Assembly (NCBI GenBank): GCA_936450465.1
Contig: OW388293.1
Location: 24,391,860 to 24,455,859 of the forward strand
Reading direction: 5' to 3'
Source: Gibbula magus
Lineage: Eukaryota > Mollusca > Gastropoda > Trochida > Trochidae
DNA: 64,000 bases
Positions 12,891-25,548 of this stretch are shown here, one piece after another. The notes under the pieces were generated by a model. It did not search any database. It saw nothing but the letters and a program-made list of their open reading frames with translations, and had not been told where the DNA came from. The translations under genes were made by a program, and so were the position numbers. The first letter of the stretch is position 1. Each line of letters opens with the position of its first letter.

Positions 12891-13089
12891 GATCAACCAA
12901 CAATGAGTAATTAATATATCTCACTGATGTTTTACCCATTTTGAAATAAGTTTATGAATGTTTGAATCCTTTAGGTATCTTTACCCTATCATTTCTCCGC
13001 TGGATAGGACCACCCATGGACCACCATTCAGCACACATTCCTTCTGTACCTGTTTATCTCCCAGTCCACCCATCCTTCTGTCCATTCAT

Positions 13090-13670
13090 CGGAGCTAGTA
13101 ATGGCCTCCATAGCCCACTCCATTCATCATGTCGGCTCTTCTCTGGATGCTCGTCGGTCAGACTGGGCAATAGTCTCTTTTGGCCATTGGAATCCAACCT
13201 GTAATGCTTGTAGGGGGATCAGTGGTTGCCCAATACTTTCAGTTCTCTCTGAGCGCTATATATTCATCGATGGTGGTAATGATGTTCATTGGCAGCACAA
13301 TACATCATTTTGACACTTCTCTCACTGCTTGTTGGTCAGTCTCAGAAATAGTATATTTTAGGTCTTTGACCTCATCCTGTAAGGCTTGTAGGGTGGTCAG
13401 CAGTCAACGGTCAACAGTCGCTCCAATACTTCTCTGTCCATTAGTGTTTGAAGTGATGTCCATAAGCGGCGCATCACACATAGATTTGACACTTCTCTCA
13501 CTGCAAGCTGGTCAGGCTTGAAAATAGGGTATTTTTGGTCTTTGAGTTAATCCTGTAAGGGGGGGGGGGGGGGGGGGGGGCAAAAGTCAACGGTCGCCCC
13601 AAATACCTTTCTGTCCATTGGTGTTTCATGTTCATGAGCAGCACCGTACAACATTCACTCACAGTTGGTT
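13090..13670. repeat. Degenerate tandem repeat of ~180-bp units with a 22-G run
   Basis: About three to four diverged copies share words such as GACACTTCTCTCACTGC, GGTCTTTGA, ATCCTGTAAGGCTTGTAGGG and a CCAATACTTT-type ending. In the last copy the GTAAGG(CTTGTA)GGG segment has become a 22-base G run (13559-13580). Three overlapping plus-strand frames here are by-products of the repeat. Confidence 0.65.
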
Positions 13671-13730
13671 AGACTGGAGAAAAGTCTGTTTGAGGAATAG
13701 GAATCAGCAACCAGTAAGGGACGTCAAGAA

Positions 13731-13852
13731 ATGAAAGTGATTTGAAGTCATTTACGTAACAAAAGTTTAATGATAATGTAAACCTGGTTGCTGGAGGTGC
13801 TAAAATATGAAAGTGATTTGAAGTCATTTACGTAACAAAAGTTTAATGATAA
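13731..13852. repeat. Direct repeat, 44-bp unit, two copies
   Basis: The unit beginning GAAAGTGATTTGAAGTCATT and ending TTTAATGATAA occurs at about 13731-13774 and 13809-13852, essentially identical and separated by about 34 bases. This is a recent local duplication. Confidence 0.85.
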
Positions 13853-15213
13853 AGAAGGGGCATCAAGGTTAGCTAAATGAAAGAAGGCCCTGATATGTAA
13901 ATTTCATCCTTTTAATCAATGATCTTCTATATATCTGGATCATTATCGGCATATGACTACATGGCCGATGTTAATGTTTATGCTAGCGCGTGTGTTCCTG
14001 TTCTTTGGAACATGTATTTCTTGAATGTCTGAATGTCATTTATCAAAACTATTCTTTGACAACTAACATTCTTCAAACATGTTTTTCTTTGAAGTAAAAT
14101 TTTCTTTAAAAATTTGCTTTTAATGCTTGAATATTTAATTCGTTGATCCTGTTTGAAGCTTACTTATTTATTCAAGTCCTTGCCAAGGTTTTAACAAATA
14201 AAAGAGCCTAAAAACAACACTTACCAGGATCTATGGTATATAAATCAAATTTGCATTCTTTAATACTGACATTGTTCTTTTTGGCTGCATGTTGAAATCA
14301 AATTAAGGAAAACTGCCCTGAATCATCAAGACATAAAGACGTCTTTGTCCTTTGAATTTGACTCTGGAAGATTAACCCTTAGCTGGCTAGTTTGCTTGGA
14401 AGTGACTGTTTGCTGTTGTCTGAAGAACTGCTGTTACTTCTAGGTTGCTCAGTTTCATTTGGTCATTGGTGGAGTTGGAGCCGTCTACAAATGATCTATT
14501 TCGAAATCGTCTGATTATCAAAGCATTTTCTTTATAGCCATTTGCAATGGAAAGAACAGAATGAGATACTGTGAAAAGTAACTTTGAATGTCTGTAAGAT
14601 CTGAATTATTGATTTTATAACATAGTTACATTCACGTGAATGTCAGGAAATGGCCATATGCCATCTATTCAATATATTAGTGTCTGAAATAGATATATAA
14701 CATGACAATGGACAAAAACAAGTTGAAACTAGAACCTTTAGGCAACAATTAATTTCAAAATATTTAAAGGACAGAACTTGCCAATCATCTTCTGTTGACC
14801 CCTTCTCCCTCCGTAAGCTTTATATTGTCAGGATCCTTGACAGCTATTTACTGTAAGCTGTAGGCATTAAGTCTCAATTAGAATTCTTAGTAAAGGTATG
14901 ATTATGTATAAATGTTATTGTAAGGTTTGATATATTGACCTTTAAAGGGGATGATATTAGATTTAAATCATAGGTAAGTGTGTGCATGTTATGAAATACT
15001 TTTGATGCAATATAAATCAAAACTATGTGCAAAAATGTCCTCAAGTCTTGGGAGCGACTTTTATTATCACAACGACCCATTACATTGTCACTACTGTAAG
15101 ATATATGGGGGCTATTATCCATCCATGGTTTCCACAAAATAAGCATTCTGGAGATCAAGTGAGTGAGATTGCCAATTTTTAAAAGTAAAGATGAAGTTAA
15201 GAAGGTAGATTTT
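13853..15213. other. Unique non-coding DNA
   Basis: I see no gene, RNA or repeat. The minus-strand frame at 14874-15338 is an artefact whose N-terminal part is the reverse complement of the following SINE head. Confidence 0.5.
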
Positions 15214-15557
15214 TCACAATGCACTAGAGGGAGGGATAGCACAGTGGTTAGCGCGTTCAGCTTCGGATCAAGAGGTCCGGGGTTCGAATCCCGCCAGGGG
15301 CACAACAACTTTGTCTGCAGTAGAGAACTGTTCTTCACGCAGTAAGGTTTGGGTGCAATGCTACACTGAATTTCAGTGTAGTATCACCCATGGTTCGCTA
15401 GTTCCAGCCGGTGCTCGCAGGTTTCACCGCAATGCATAGCCATGTGGCGTTGTAGGCTTTCTCCCTGCCATAATACCAGCAGCCTCGATATAAGTGAAAT
15501 ACTCTTGAAAGCGGCGTTAAACCCCAACTCACCTCACTTCACCTCACAATGCACTAG
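15214..15557 (+). mobile_element. Full-length S1 SINE with 14-bp target duplications (reference copy)
   Basis: The SINE body (15228-15543) is flanked by perfect TCACAATGCACTAG duplications at 15214-15227 and 15544-15557. The head is a good tRNA relic: A box TAGCACAGTGGTTAGCGCG, then CTTCGGATCAAGAGG and B box GGTTCGAATCCC. The TTCGGATCA word resembles the anticodon loop of tRNA-Arg (UCG), so a tRNA-Arg origin is inferred. The body follows, ending in AAAGCGGCGTTAAACCCCAA and (CTCAC/CTTCAC)n. Transcription would be by RNA polymerase III from the internal boxes, with mobilisation by a partner LINE. Intact boxes and perfect duplications make this the youngest copy in the window. Confidence 0.93.
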
Positions 15558-15572
15558 CTTGCATCATCCTCT

Positions 15573-15700
15573 GTATGACATCACAATGATTTGACATCAT
15601 CAAGTACATGACAACACAATGATTTTACATCATCAACTACATGACATCACAATGTCCTGGCATCAACCTCATGACATCACAAAGCTTTGGTGTCATGCAA
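15573..15700. repeat. Short tandem repeat, ~33-36 bp unit
   Basis: Four diverged copies of a unit built on ACATGACATCACAATG and CATCATCAA follow the SINE directly. They carry no coding signal. Confidence 0.7.
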
Positions 15701-16367
15701 CCCGGCCAACAATTGACATAAACAAAAGTGTGACATCATGCTGTATTCATTAAAAGGTACGGGAGACTGATCTTGGTGATCATATATGAAAAATAAAATC
15801 TCAACCCTGCATCGTCCATCATCAAACATATCAACTTGTTTTAAAGGCAAAATGTCCATGCATATTAACTTAGAAGATAATTATTTGAGCTTCGTTAATA
15901 AAGTTAGAATCAGCCCTTGGGCATCTGAGGAACACAGCAATATATAACATGAGTTTGGTTGAACTCCAAACAAAGATGAAATCCTAATCCACACTTAACA
16001 TGTATATTTATCCACTCATTATATTTCATATGATTCTACTGTTTCTTTGTCAGTTTATGAAGGAATAATGATTCTGGATCAATGATACTATAGCAGTTAA
16101 TCTTCAGATTGTATATATCTCTATAGTTACCTTTCATGAAGTGTCCAATTTGAACATGGCTGCACATGTCTTCTGATGATTAATTAGATAACCTCTATTA
16201 AATGATATCATGTTTCTACATATAGTTTCATTTAACATCTGTATGAGCAGTGCTCAATGTAACACCATATTGGCTGCCAGTTGTAAGCTCTTTGTTAAAC
16301 CCTGTTGTCCGGTAGGGTGTCTGGTCATTCAATGCCAGCGATTTGGCGCTAGACTAGGTCTGAATCC

Positions 16368-16495
16368 ATTAGGGATTTGCCCCAAAGGGTCTAAACTGTT
16401 ACTATGTTTCAGTGGGGATTTGCACCCAAAGGTCTAAAGTGTTACTGTGGTTCGGTAGGGACCAGATTAGCACCCAAAGGTGTTACTTTAGTTCT
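16368..16495. repeat. Imperfect ~55-bp tandem repeat, about 3 copies
   Basis: Units share GGGATTTGCACCCAAAGG, TCTAAAGTGTTACT and GTTTCAGT-type words. The copies are diverged, suggesting age. Confidence 0.6.
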
Positions 16496-16658
16496 ATAGA
16501 ACACCCAACCGTCATATAGTAATTTCTATCACAACCAACATATGTTGATATAAATTTGAAAAAATATATGCAAGAATTTTCAGATTGTAAAGTTAAATGC
16601 AAATTAAAAGGTTATGTTGACCTTGGAATCTGTTAAAATGCGACAAATGTAACAACTA

Positions 16659-16767
16659 GGACCCATATTTTCGAAGCTCTCTTAGTGGTAAGATAGTCAT
16701 AAGTGCCATACATTAACATTGACTTACGACTATCTAAGCACTAAGAGAGTTTCGAAAATATGGGTCC
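16659..16767. mobile_element. 109-bp hairpin MITE
   Basis: Arms of about 46 bases (left start GGACCCATATTTTCGAAGCT, right end the complement) enclose a short spacer around CCATACATTAACATT. The whole unit would fold into one hairpin. No open frame is present. This is a typical non-autonomous DNA element; the superfamily cannot be told. Confidence 0.8.
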
Positions 16768-17154
16768 AGGCTGTCAATTATATGATATTGATACACATGT
16801 TATTCAAGTAGAACATTACATTGACCTTGTCCATATAGCAAGATTACTGTGGCCTAATAAAGAGTGGATTCATAGTTAATGTTATTGAAAGCCTAATAAA
16901 GGGGCAGATGCATATCGTAATGATATCCTGTATCCACAAGCATATATCACTGTGAATGACACTATGGAAGGCTATAAGGGCCATGGGATACACTGATGTG
17001 TCACAAATGTCCATCTGAAAAAAAAAATAATCCCGGGACAATATTCAAATATAGACGCTTAGGACTATGACTTATTGAAACATTGTTTTGTGAATTATAG
17101 TCGTTTTAAGGTAGGGTTTAATGATGACACTCTTACATGTTATTTAGATCAAAT

Positions 17155-17290
17155 GTAACATTGTTATATTTGGGGTCACATTATCTGTAGTAGTACAAAT
17201 TCTTGTACTTATTGTCAGCAGAAATCTCTTGCAAGATTCTAACCCACATCCCACATCATAGTCACAGTACTAGTACCAAAGTCAGTGAAA
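17155..17290. repeat. Diverged partial relative of the 5.8-kb tRNA-containing foldback
   Basis: The left part (ATTGTTATATTTGGGGTCAC...TAGTACAAATTCTTGTACTT) matches the left arm of the element at 5791-6013. It is followed by a decayed tRNA-like minus-strand segment (CAAGATTCTAACCCACATCC). The right arm is not recognisable. Confidence 0.5.
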
Positions 17291-20200
17291 CAGGTACCGT
17301 CTAACTAACCAGAAAGCTGGCCAGTATCTCATTGAAGTCCTGCAGCGATATATGAATTCACTATTTCTATCCCGGACTAACCTAGGTTAAGTTAAAGGTT
17401 AAAAGAGTTGAGTGAGGTGCTACCACAATGGACACCTTTCTGTACCCATACAGTAAGCAAATTATGACTTACCTAAACATGTCCACAAATATCTTATGTC
17501 AGAAGACAAATCAACAACATGAAGGTTAATTGTATAGAATTCACAAATATAAATTACAGGAAGGGTGACATTGAGGAAATGTTGAGACCATAATTAAAGC
17601 AAACACCCTCTTCAAATGCAAATCGTCCATGACCTTTATTGTCATTGAGGGCAATTTGAATACATAGAGGATTCATGCTCATATAAGAAATGCTCAAATG
17701 CAAATGTTCGCTAATATACATGGACTGCAATAAAGGCCAACCTAATGAGGTATGGGGACCATGGTCTATCACATCTCAAATGGAATTGATACTCTCATTG
17801 TATATAATTACAGTGTTTTACCTCTGACCCTATGTTTATGGCATACAATTGTGTTTATGTTCATTATAGTGTTGGGTTTTGAATGGAATATAACCTTTCC
17901 CCCTAAACACATTAGTTCAGGAATATGTAATGCTGATATTTTGTCTGTTGGAAACTGTATGCTACCAAATTTACAAAACTAATATATGTTCTTGAAGAAA
18001 TAATTTTCTGTTTCTGTTTTGTCTTGCTGTGTCACACACGAACCAAAGGATATACTTTATATGTATGTCCATACATATGTAGGATTTAGATTACATTTAC
18101 AGGATTCTTTTCACATTTTGCACATAGGATTACCACAGTGACAGAAATGTCGCCACAAAGTGTTTTTTTTATCCTGACCTTCATTTCAAGGTCATAATGA
18201 GATTGCCATTTTGTATTTAAATTACATACCTCAATATATCTTTGCATATTAATTTGTAGGTATGTTTTTTATAAAGTGTAAACCCTAAGAACAGAATCAA
18301 CATTGATGAGCAGTGAACTACTTGGTAAATCAGGATTCTGACTCTAGAGGATTAAAGTCTTATACTTATTCTCCTGTCTGTTGAGAATGTTTATCTTCGA
18401 GATGTGGTTGCATTTTACAATTTCAAATGTAATCTTAAGTATATTTGCATATTTATAGGCAGTCATACACATTTCAATTTCAATACCCGGGTAATGCATT
18501 TACAATCCCCATGCTTCTCAAAAGGGCTTTGCATATTATGCTTGAGATCTACTATGAATTTGATTCTACGAAATATTTCATGTGCCTCAAAAGGTCTTTA
18601 CATATTTATCTGCTACCATGTTACAATTCAAGTAAATATATTCAAATCAGAATGTTGAAACACAGAGAGGTCATACACCTGTTAATAAAAAACTGTTCAA
18701 TCTAATTAAAACAATTGATATAGCTGACCCCACTGAAAAGGTATCTATATATTCATGGTAATTATCCACTGAAGAGAGTCACAGAATAGGATTTCATGAT
18801 GGTCTGTATATATATCCATGACCCTACTCAATAGGTTATAGCACTATTCCACAGCCATGTTAATTTGGCTTGGTAATTTGTAGTCTGTGCTCAAGGTATT
18901 GATTACAGATTGGCTGCAGGCCTTATGTCCACTCCTGTCCAGTCCTGCCCTGCGGTCAGCTCGCTAAACATGTAAAGGGTCAGCTTGATATGGACACTGC
19001 TGCAGGTGTTAGACTGCAGACGGCTGAGGTTTTGGGAACATTTATTTATAAATCAATTTAAATTTTGGAGAGAAAAGCAAATATTGATTTATCTTTATAT
19101 TTACACACAATATTTATGTGTTATAATGATAATGGTTTGTGTAAAAGTCTTGAACGATAAAAAACATGTGACCTAAGGGAATTCAAATTTGCCAAACTTT
19201 TATAGTCATTCTTAACCATTTTCATTTTCTCGATCTCTGGAGAACTTTAACATTTTAGCAAGATGGAAAAATATCATAAATCTGGAAATAACAACGAAGT
19301 GGTTGATTAATGGGGACTGATGATCATGCATAGACCATTAATATCAAGAACTGGCCCTAAACTTCTTTCCTGGAGATTAGATCTTTGAAGTTATGACATA
19401 TGGCCCAGATAGACAAAGGATCATCTAGCTGATGGCTACACCGACTTCAGATGCCTATCAAGCTATCAAGGTTACCATTAAGAATGTTTTCTAGACACTC
19501 GTTGCCTTGGGACTCTGTGATTTTTCTAAATTCCCGTATTTAAGTTGAGGCAAATGGTTTGGCTGATCAAATTGGGAGCCATTTTGCTTAGCTCTTGGCA
19601 TCGCATGCAGACACTGGACTAGGAATTATCTTCCGTTGGAGTGAAATAATCTCCAAGTTTGTAAGTTGGTTCACATGGAAAACTATACATACAAGTAGTT
19701 CATTACGTACCAGAGGGGATTAAATCTAGTAGACTCTGTCTGCTTGCTGGAACCAAGCCTACACTTAGACTTAAAGAGTCATTCAATGTCTATGGAAATG
19801 GCTGTTTAATTCCATGACGAAATACAAACTGGAATATGTAAGATGTGTTCTGAAAGTGATTGGGATGACTAGATCATCATTATGTGTGTAATTTTGGAAC
19901 AATTCATGAATAGTTTTAGTATTGTTGCTCTTTAGAAATTGGTTTTAAAGTGACTTGAAAGTTGTAGTCTCCGTAGGAATTATTTTTTTCTTTTGGAAAT
20001 ATTGTTATGCTATGGGAACATTGGTTTGAATGAACATGTAATTCTTCACGGAAGGTGCATTTAGTTTCACTGTTTTAGGAAAATAGCATCCTGGAAATAA
20101 ATGTTGGTTTCAAAGTATTTTAAATAAAGCCATCACCCTGGAAGTTAGGTTTTGATTCAGTTGGTTTGAATGTAGTGATATCCATTTAAATTATTTTGGG

Positions 20201-20744
20201 TTAAAATCATGACAATGCTCTGCAGATATTGGTTTGAGTGACCCAAACTTCTTGAAATTTGCGGTTGTTTTCAATATTTGGACAAAGCATTTATTTGGTT
20301 TCAGAGAGGTTTGAATAATGCTGTTAATTGAGCTCTAGTTACTACTTAATTAAAATTGGTTTACGTTGCATCACCATTAAAGTTAATTTTGGTTTCATAG
20401 TATGTGTGCAGTCAATTTCATTCGGGTTCCGATCTTATTCCTCGACATATATTCAATAACAATTACTTTACTGAAAAAGATAGTTGAGGATATGAATTCA
20501 GCTGCACTAAAATTATCAGTACATTTGTCCTTGGTCAGAAACTTCAATTACCAAGAAATATTCACTTCAGTTGGCAGAGCTTTAAAGGTCAGCTTTGATG
20601 TCTTCATAACAAGACAAATAGAGTATTTTGAAATATATAGTTTCCAAGACACGGATCAGCCTACAGGTCCACACAAGCTCCTTGATCAAAAGGAGATAAA
20701 GAACCAAAGTGCAGAATGAACAAGTCTTATCACTATAATGCTGG
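17291..20744. other. AT-rich non-coding DNA
   Basis: No gene, RNA or clear repeat can be supported. Open frames such as 18404-18658 and 20402-20719 are short and have no recognisable domain. Confidence 0.5.
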
Positions 20745-21240
20745 TATTAATCAATAAAAGAAAGTATAATTTTCCAAAACATAATGTGATGTAGAATATC
20801 ATCTAGTTTACAGTCATTCATGCATTGGAACCTCAATACACAAATAATTAAATTCCAAATTTTGTCCAAAGAACAATTGTATACTACCAATAATTTAAAA
20901 AAAAAATCAATATACGGAAATAAGACATTCCAAAACATAATGTGACATTGAATATCATCTAGTTTACAGTCATTCATGTATTGGAACCTCAATACACAAA
21001 GAACTATATTCCAAATTTTGTCCAAAGAACAATTGCATACTACCAATAATTTTTGTTTTAATCAATATACGGAAATAAGACATTCCAAAACATAGTGTGA
21101 CATAGAATACGATCTAGTTTACTGTCATTCATACATTGGAACCTCCATGCACGAAGAGTTAATTTCCAAATTTTGCAGAAAGAGTAATTATACAACCACT
21201 TATTGTTTTTTTAATCAATATAAGGAAATGGGAAAATTCT
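20745..21240. repeat. Tandem repeat of ~155-bp AT-rich unit, three copies
   Basis: Units begin ATTCCAAAACATAATGTGAC and contain ATCATCTAGTTTACAGTCAT, TTGGAACCTCAATACAC and CCAAATTTTGTCCAAAGAAC, restarting near 20772, 20928 and 21080. The last copy decays into ATAAGGAAATGGG. The minus-strand 99-residue frame simply translates two units. Confidence 0.85.
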
Positions 21241-24102
21241 GAAAGATGTTGTTTTCATTTGTCCTTACGTAGATGTACACAAAATTAAATTCCAAGGTTT
21301 GCAGAAGAAAGAACTGTTCAGTGACACTACTGTTAATGGGTGCTTGTCTGTCTACCACATCAATAATTGCTGATCTATCTGGCTGCCCTTGGTCTTGTAG
21401 CCATTGTGTTGCACACAAATGGCTTCCTTTGTCTCCACCATGTATGTCGGTAGAGTTCATCAACTGGCTTCAAGAAGATTGATGTTTGAATCGTTATATA
21501 TATATATATATATATGAAAATAAGCACAGCTGATTTCCTCCTTATTGTTTCAGCATTATCCTCAGAGAAGTTTACATTACAATGACCATGCATGATGTTA
21601 TATTTTCGTGACGTTCCAACAATTTATGACATCACTGCTTCATTATGTCAAAGGCACAGCTTTTAACTGTAAGTGGCCAAGCTATTTAGGAACAGACACA
21701 GTGTTTCATATACGTTTTAGATACGCATCCATATACAGTATTGGTAGGTTAAAATTGGAACCAAGTTCCCGAATGCAAGTAGCAAAATCGCAGTTTCATA
21801 TTCTTCAATAGAATAGGATTTTCAAATAAACTTATGGGTTGATTTAGTTTTGACAGACATATGTTGGACAATTTGTCAATTAAGATCAACATGGAGGGAA
21901 AAATTCACTGACCTTGTTTTTTAACAAAACTTACTGCAGCAATTGACCATTCAAATCACTGGGGAAGAAGTGTACTAAGCTATGAGGTCTGAATATCAAA
22001 GGAGTTCAGCTTGACCTACTGGCATCTATGGTAAATACCTCATGGTGCCCATTTATCAATGACATTGATAGTCTGTATGTATATGACACATTTATGTAGT
22101 GAGCTTTGTAAATCAATAATCTTGTCTCTGTTGAGGCTCCAAATTAAAGAGATTTTGGCAGCAGTAAACCCCCAGCGAGATCTCTCCATAGTGAAGTTGC
22201 TCCCCGGACACAATGGTATATTATACTTGGCTGTTTGAGAGTGTTCCAGTGAGTTGAGTTAAATGAAGAGACTCACTTAACCTGCAGAGTTATAAGCACT
22301 GTTGATAGTGTTTGGGCTTTGTGAGTTAAGCGTGGAGTATGTGTTCAATAGAGTAAGAACTTTAACCACACCGTGAGTGTCCTTGGTAAGAATTCTTGGC
22401 ATTGACAACTCAGAGATGGTATTGTTGTTGAAAGTAATGAGTGTTTGAAATCATTTTTTATTAAGTCCCCAGAAGTCTGTGTATGTGTGATAAATTTCAA
22501 TATAGACTTGAAATCATTTGTCTCATTTCAGTTTCAAATTTCAGTCAAGTTTATTTCCAAAATGTCTGACTTCAGTATCAAATCAATATTTCCTGTGTAC
22601 ATTAATCTCAGTAGCTTTGTTGAGTAAGAGCGGTTCTAGTATACATTTGTTTGAGTAGTCTTGTCTGATGGTGGATTAATCATTAATCATTTTGAATAAC
22701 AACAGATTCTTGCCAGTCTTAATGTTCCCAAGTTCCTGATCACCTAGACAACTTGCGAATCAAAGCATCAGATGAAAGTATATTCTGATTGAAAAGTATA
22801 TAGTATTTTCATTTTTGTGTGATGTGGTACGTTACCTTATTATTCTGTCTCGTGAAGTTTGCTGACAAAGACATTCTCATTGGATTTTATCATTTTGCAT
22901 CTGTTTTGTGTTATTTGTGTAATTTATTTTTTATTGTTTTTGTGTTGTGTGTGTTCAGTTGGAGACTATTATTTTGACTTTCTCTTTGGTTAGGATTTAG
23001 GTCAAAGATAATTCACATCCTAAGATTTTGTACGGATTACTGACAGCTCAATAAGGTGACAGTCCTAGATCATTAGCTGTTTCCTCAAAGGACAATGCAA
23101 GACCTTAAGATGATTGAGGTGTCTGCTTGGCTACTTTCAGAAAGATATTGAATGTATGTACGGTTGCTTTGCTGCCAATGATTGATAATTCCAAGGTAAT
23201 GGAAGCCTACATTATTTATCTCTGGCAAGATTAGAGATTGTCTCTGGTTCCTGGCAGATTCTCAAAGGTCCATTAACACATAGAAACTTTGACAGTTTGG
23301 CTTAGTTCTGGGGTAAATAGATGCATATGTCTTTGATAAGAACATGTTATTGCTTAAAGACCTCTCTTATTCTTTAAAACGTGTGTTACAATTTCAAATT
23401 TGTATCAGTTTAAACAGTTAATCTCTCAGCAGCTCTCTTCACAGTTATGGTTTGTTGACTATAAAACAGAACCATGTGTTTATTCAAAGTAGAGTTTATA
23501 TCAATGTTTATAATTTTTTTGCCTTGAAATTTTTAATTTAATTTTTCTTCGAGTTTTCATCTTGAAATTGTTATCTTCCAACATGAATCAGCTGTTGGGG
23601 CATGCATTGAATGTCTGATTTTAAAGTATTGCCCTGAAGTGAAGTGCAGATTTGTTACCTGATTCTCACACAACTTGTTATGTAAATATGTCAGTGGTGC
23701 TGCACACCTCAACTCCTGCAGACTTGCACCTGCTTAAGTAATCTTCAAAAACTGATTCAGAGTTTTATTTATCACAAAGTTTTGCTGGAGGAGACAGCCA
23801 TTTTAGTCCAATGTTTTATGAGATGCTTTACATGCATGTGATACTGTTTATTGATCTGGTTCAGTAGTTCTAAAATGATTTTAAAGATTTAATTTCAGGT
23901 TGTTTATTTAAAGGAAAATATGCCACTCATAGCTAAGTGTTTTATGAGTTATTTTGCATGAAATTCATACTGTTAGTTGACTTAGTTAAGTAATTATCGC
24001 ATTAAAGGTTGATTTTCAGGTAGTTAACAAGCTTTTATGATAAGTATAGGGAAGAGTTTTCTTGAGTTGATAGTGTATTAATGGGCAAGACTTCAACAAA
24101 TT
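21241..24102. other. Non-coding DNA with a short (AT)n
   Basis: A (TA)10 microsatellite sits at 21495-21515. Otherwise no gene or repeat is supported. Open frames at 21273-21482 and 22445-22627 lack recognisable content. Confidence 0.5.
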
Positions 24103-24412
24103 CATAATAATATAATTGGATACTTATATTGCGCCTTTTCCACACCCTACGGTATGCTTAACGCTACAATTATTACCCTGAAAGAATTGTAGTTTCAAAG
24201 CTGCTACTAAGCGCTTCGTCTGTACTTCCTGTATTCAGGTACCCATTTGTACAGCTGGGTTGACTGAGTGCAATGTGGATGAAGTGCCTTGCCCAAGGAC
24301 ACAACACAGTATTTGACACAAGTCTCAAATCTTTGGTGTCTCCACCAGGATTTGAACGACTCTGGTCGGTGTGAGAGACCAGTAAGCTAACCACTACACC
24401 AGCGTGCTCCAC
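24103..24412 (-). mobile_element. tRNA-derived SINE of a second type (V-SINE-like body), minus strand
   Basis: Read on the minus strand it starts GGAGCACGCTGGTGTAGTGG (A box TGGTGTAGTGGTTAGC) with B box GTTCAAATCC. The body contains GTGTCCTTGGGCAAGGCACT and CAGCTGTACAAATGGGTACC, and the 3' end is GCGCAATATAAG followed by AT-rich DNA. The CCTTGGGCAAGGCACTT word is characteristic of the V-SINE-type conserved domain in marine animals. The family is distinct from S1 in both body and tail. The 79-residue minus-strand frame is part of it. Confidence 0.8.
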
Positions 24413-25548
24413 AATTCATGATCTCAGTCGGATTAAATTACTGATCACATTTGTTAACGAAAAACACAATTCAGTCATGCCTTAAACTTTAAGTTGGTAA
24501 AATCGTAGTGTCAGTGAAATATATATTTTGCAATGAAGACATTGTGTAAGGAAACACCTGAAATAAAACATAGGGTATCTCTTTCATGATACCACCAGAG
24601 TGAGTTCATATACACGTTTAGTACACAAGCTCATTGTAAAGCAATGACATCAATGTTGACCTCACAGTAGAGTGCAAGAGGGTTACTGACCAGAATTTCC
24701 TGCTTGAGTGACTTTCCACACATTTTTCTTCCCGGTTAGGTTATCTCTCCCCACAGGCCTCTAATAGACTGACACATAGTCTGTGGAAATAGTTGAAAAT
24801 ATATAAGCTGAAATAAATTCGTCAAATATGGGCATGGCAGTGTGTCTACTCTCAAACCTTCTTTCAACTTCTCACCAGGAATATGTAATACTAGGAAAGT
24901 CTGAAAGTTTGAGAATATCACATTTGTTGGATTGAGATTTGGACACTCCAATATCTTTCTGCCAAAAATAAGAAGCAAAACGTCCCTTAGGGTTTATGTA
25001 GCATATATGTATGAGCTAGCTGCACCCCTGGCTCTGGATAGAAACCGGTTATGTTGATGAACACATCATAGCATATATGTACAAACAGTTGTGATTCCTT
25101 TGATTTCTTTACAAAACAATTCCCGATCTTTCACAAATGACAAAAACACCCTAAAGAGAAAAACATTCTCAAGAGATCCAGGTAGTATATATATGAATCC
25201 CTGTACAAACTGCATCGCCTCTAGTTGATTTGATGAACACAAATAGCATAAATGCATAAACATATATGTGTCTCCTTGAATCTAAGTAATTTCCAAAATG
25301 ATTAATGCCAGTCCTACTGTCCACTTGTCAAACTTTCAGATAAATCGATCTCTGTACCTGGTACAATACAAAATACTTTATCTTCTTGATCGTTGTCAGC
25401 TGAGCAGGTGAGGCTGTGTCTTGTGTATAATTACTGTAGTGTCAACTGTTCCAGTGATTAGGATATTGTATCCATGTGCTTAATAGAGCTGATTATCGTC
25501 CAACAACACAGAGATCTCCTATGGATCCACACATCTGACCTGTCAGTA
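24413..25548. other. Non-coding DNA
   Basis: There is no supported gene. Minus-strand frames at 24736-24978 and 25066-25263 have no recognisable domain. CATAGCATATATGTA recurs near 25005 and 25068. Confidence 0.45.

Noticed and set aside
15228..15305. Functional tRNA gene
   Set aside because: The A and B boxes are good, but the acceptor stem does not pair and the sequence continues into a SINE body with target duplications.
20747..21046. 99-codon minus-strand frame with an internal repeat
   Set aside because: Translation of two copies of the 155-bp tandem unit.
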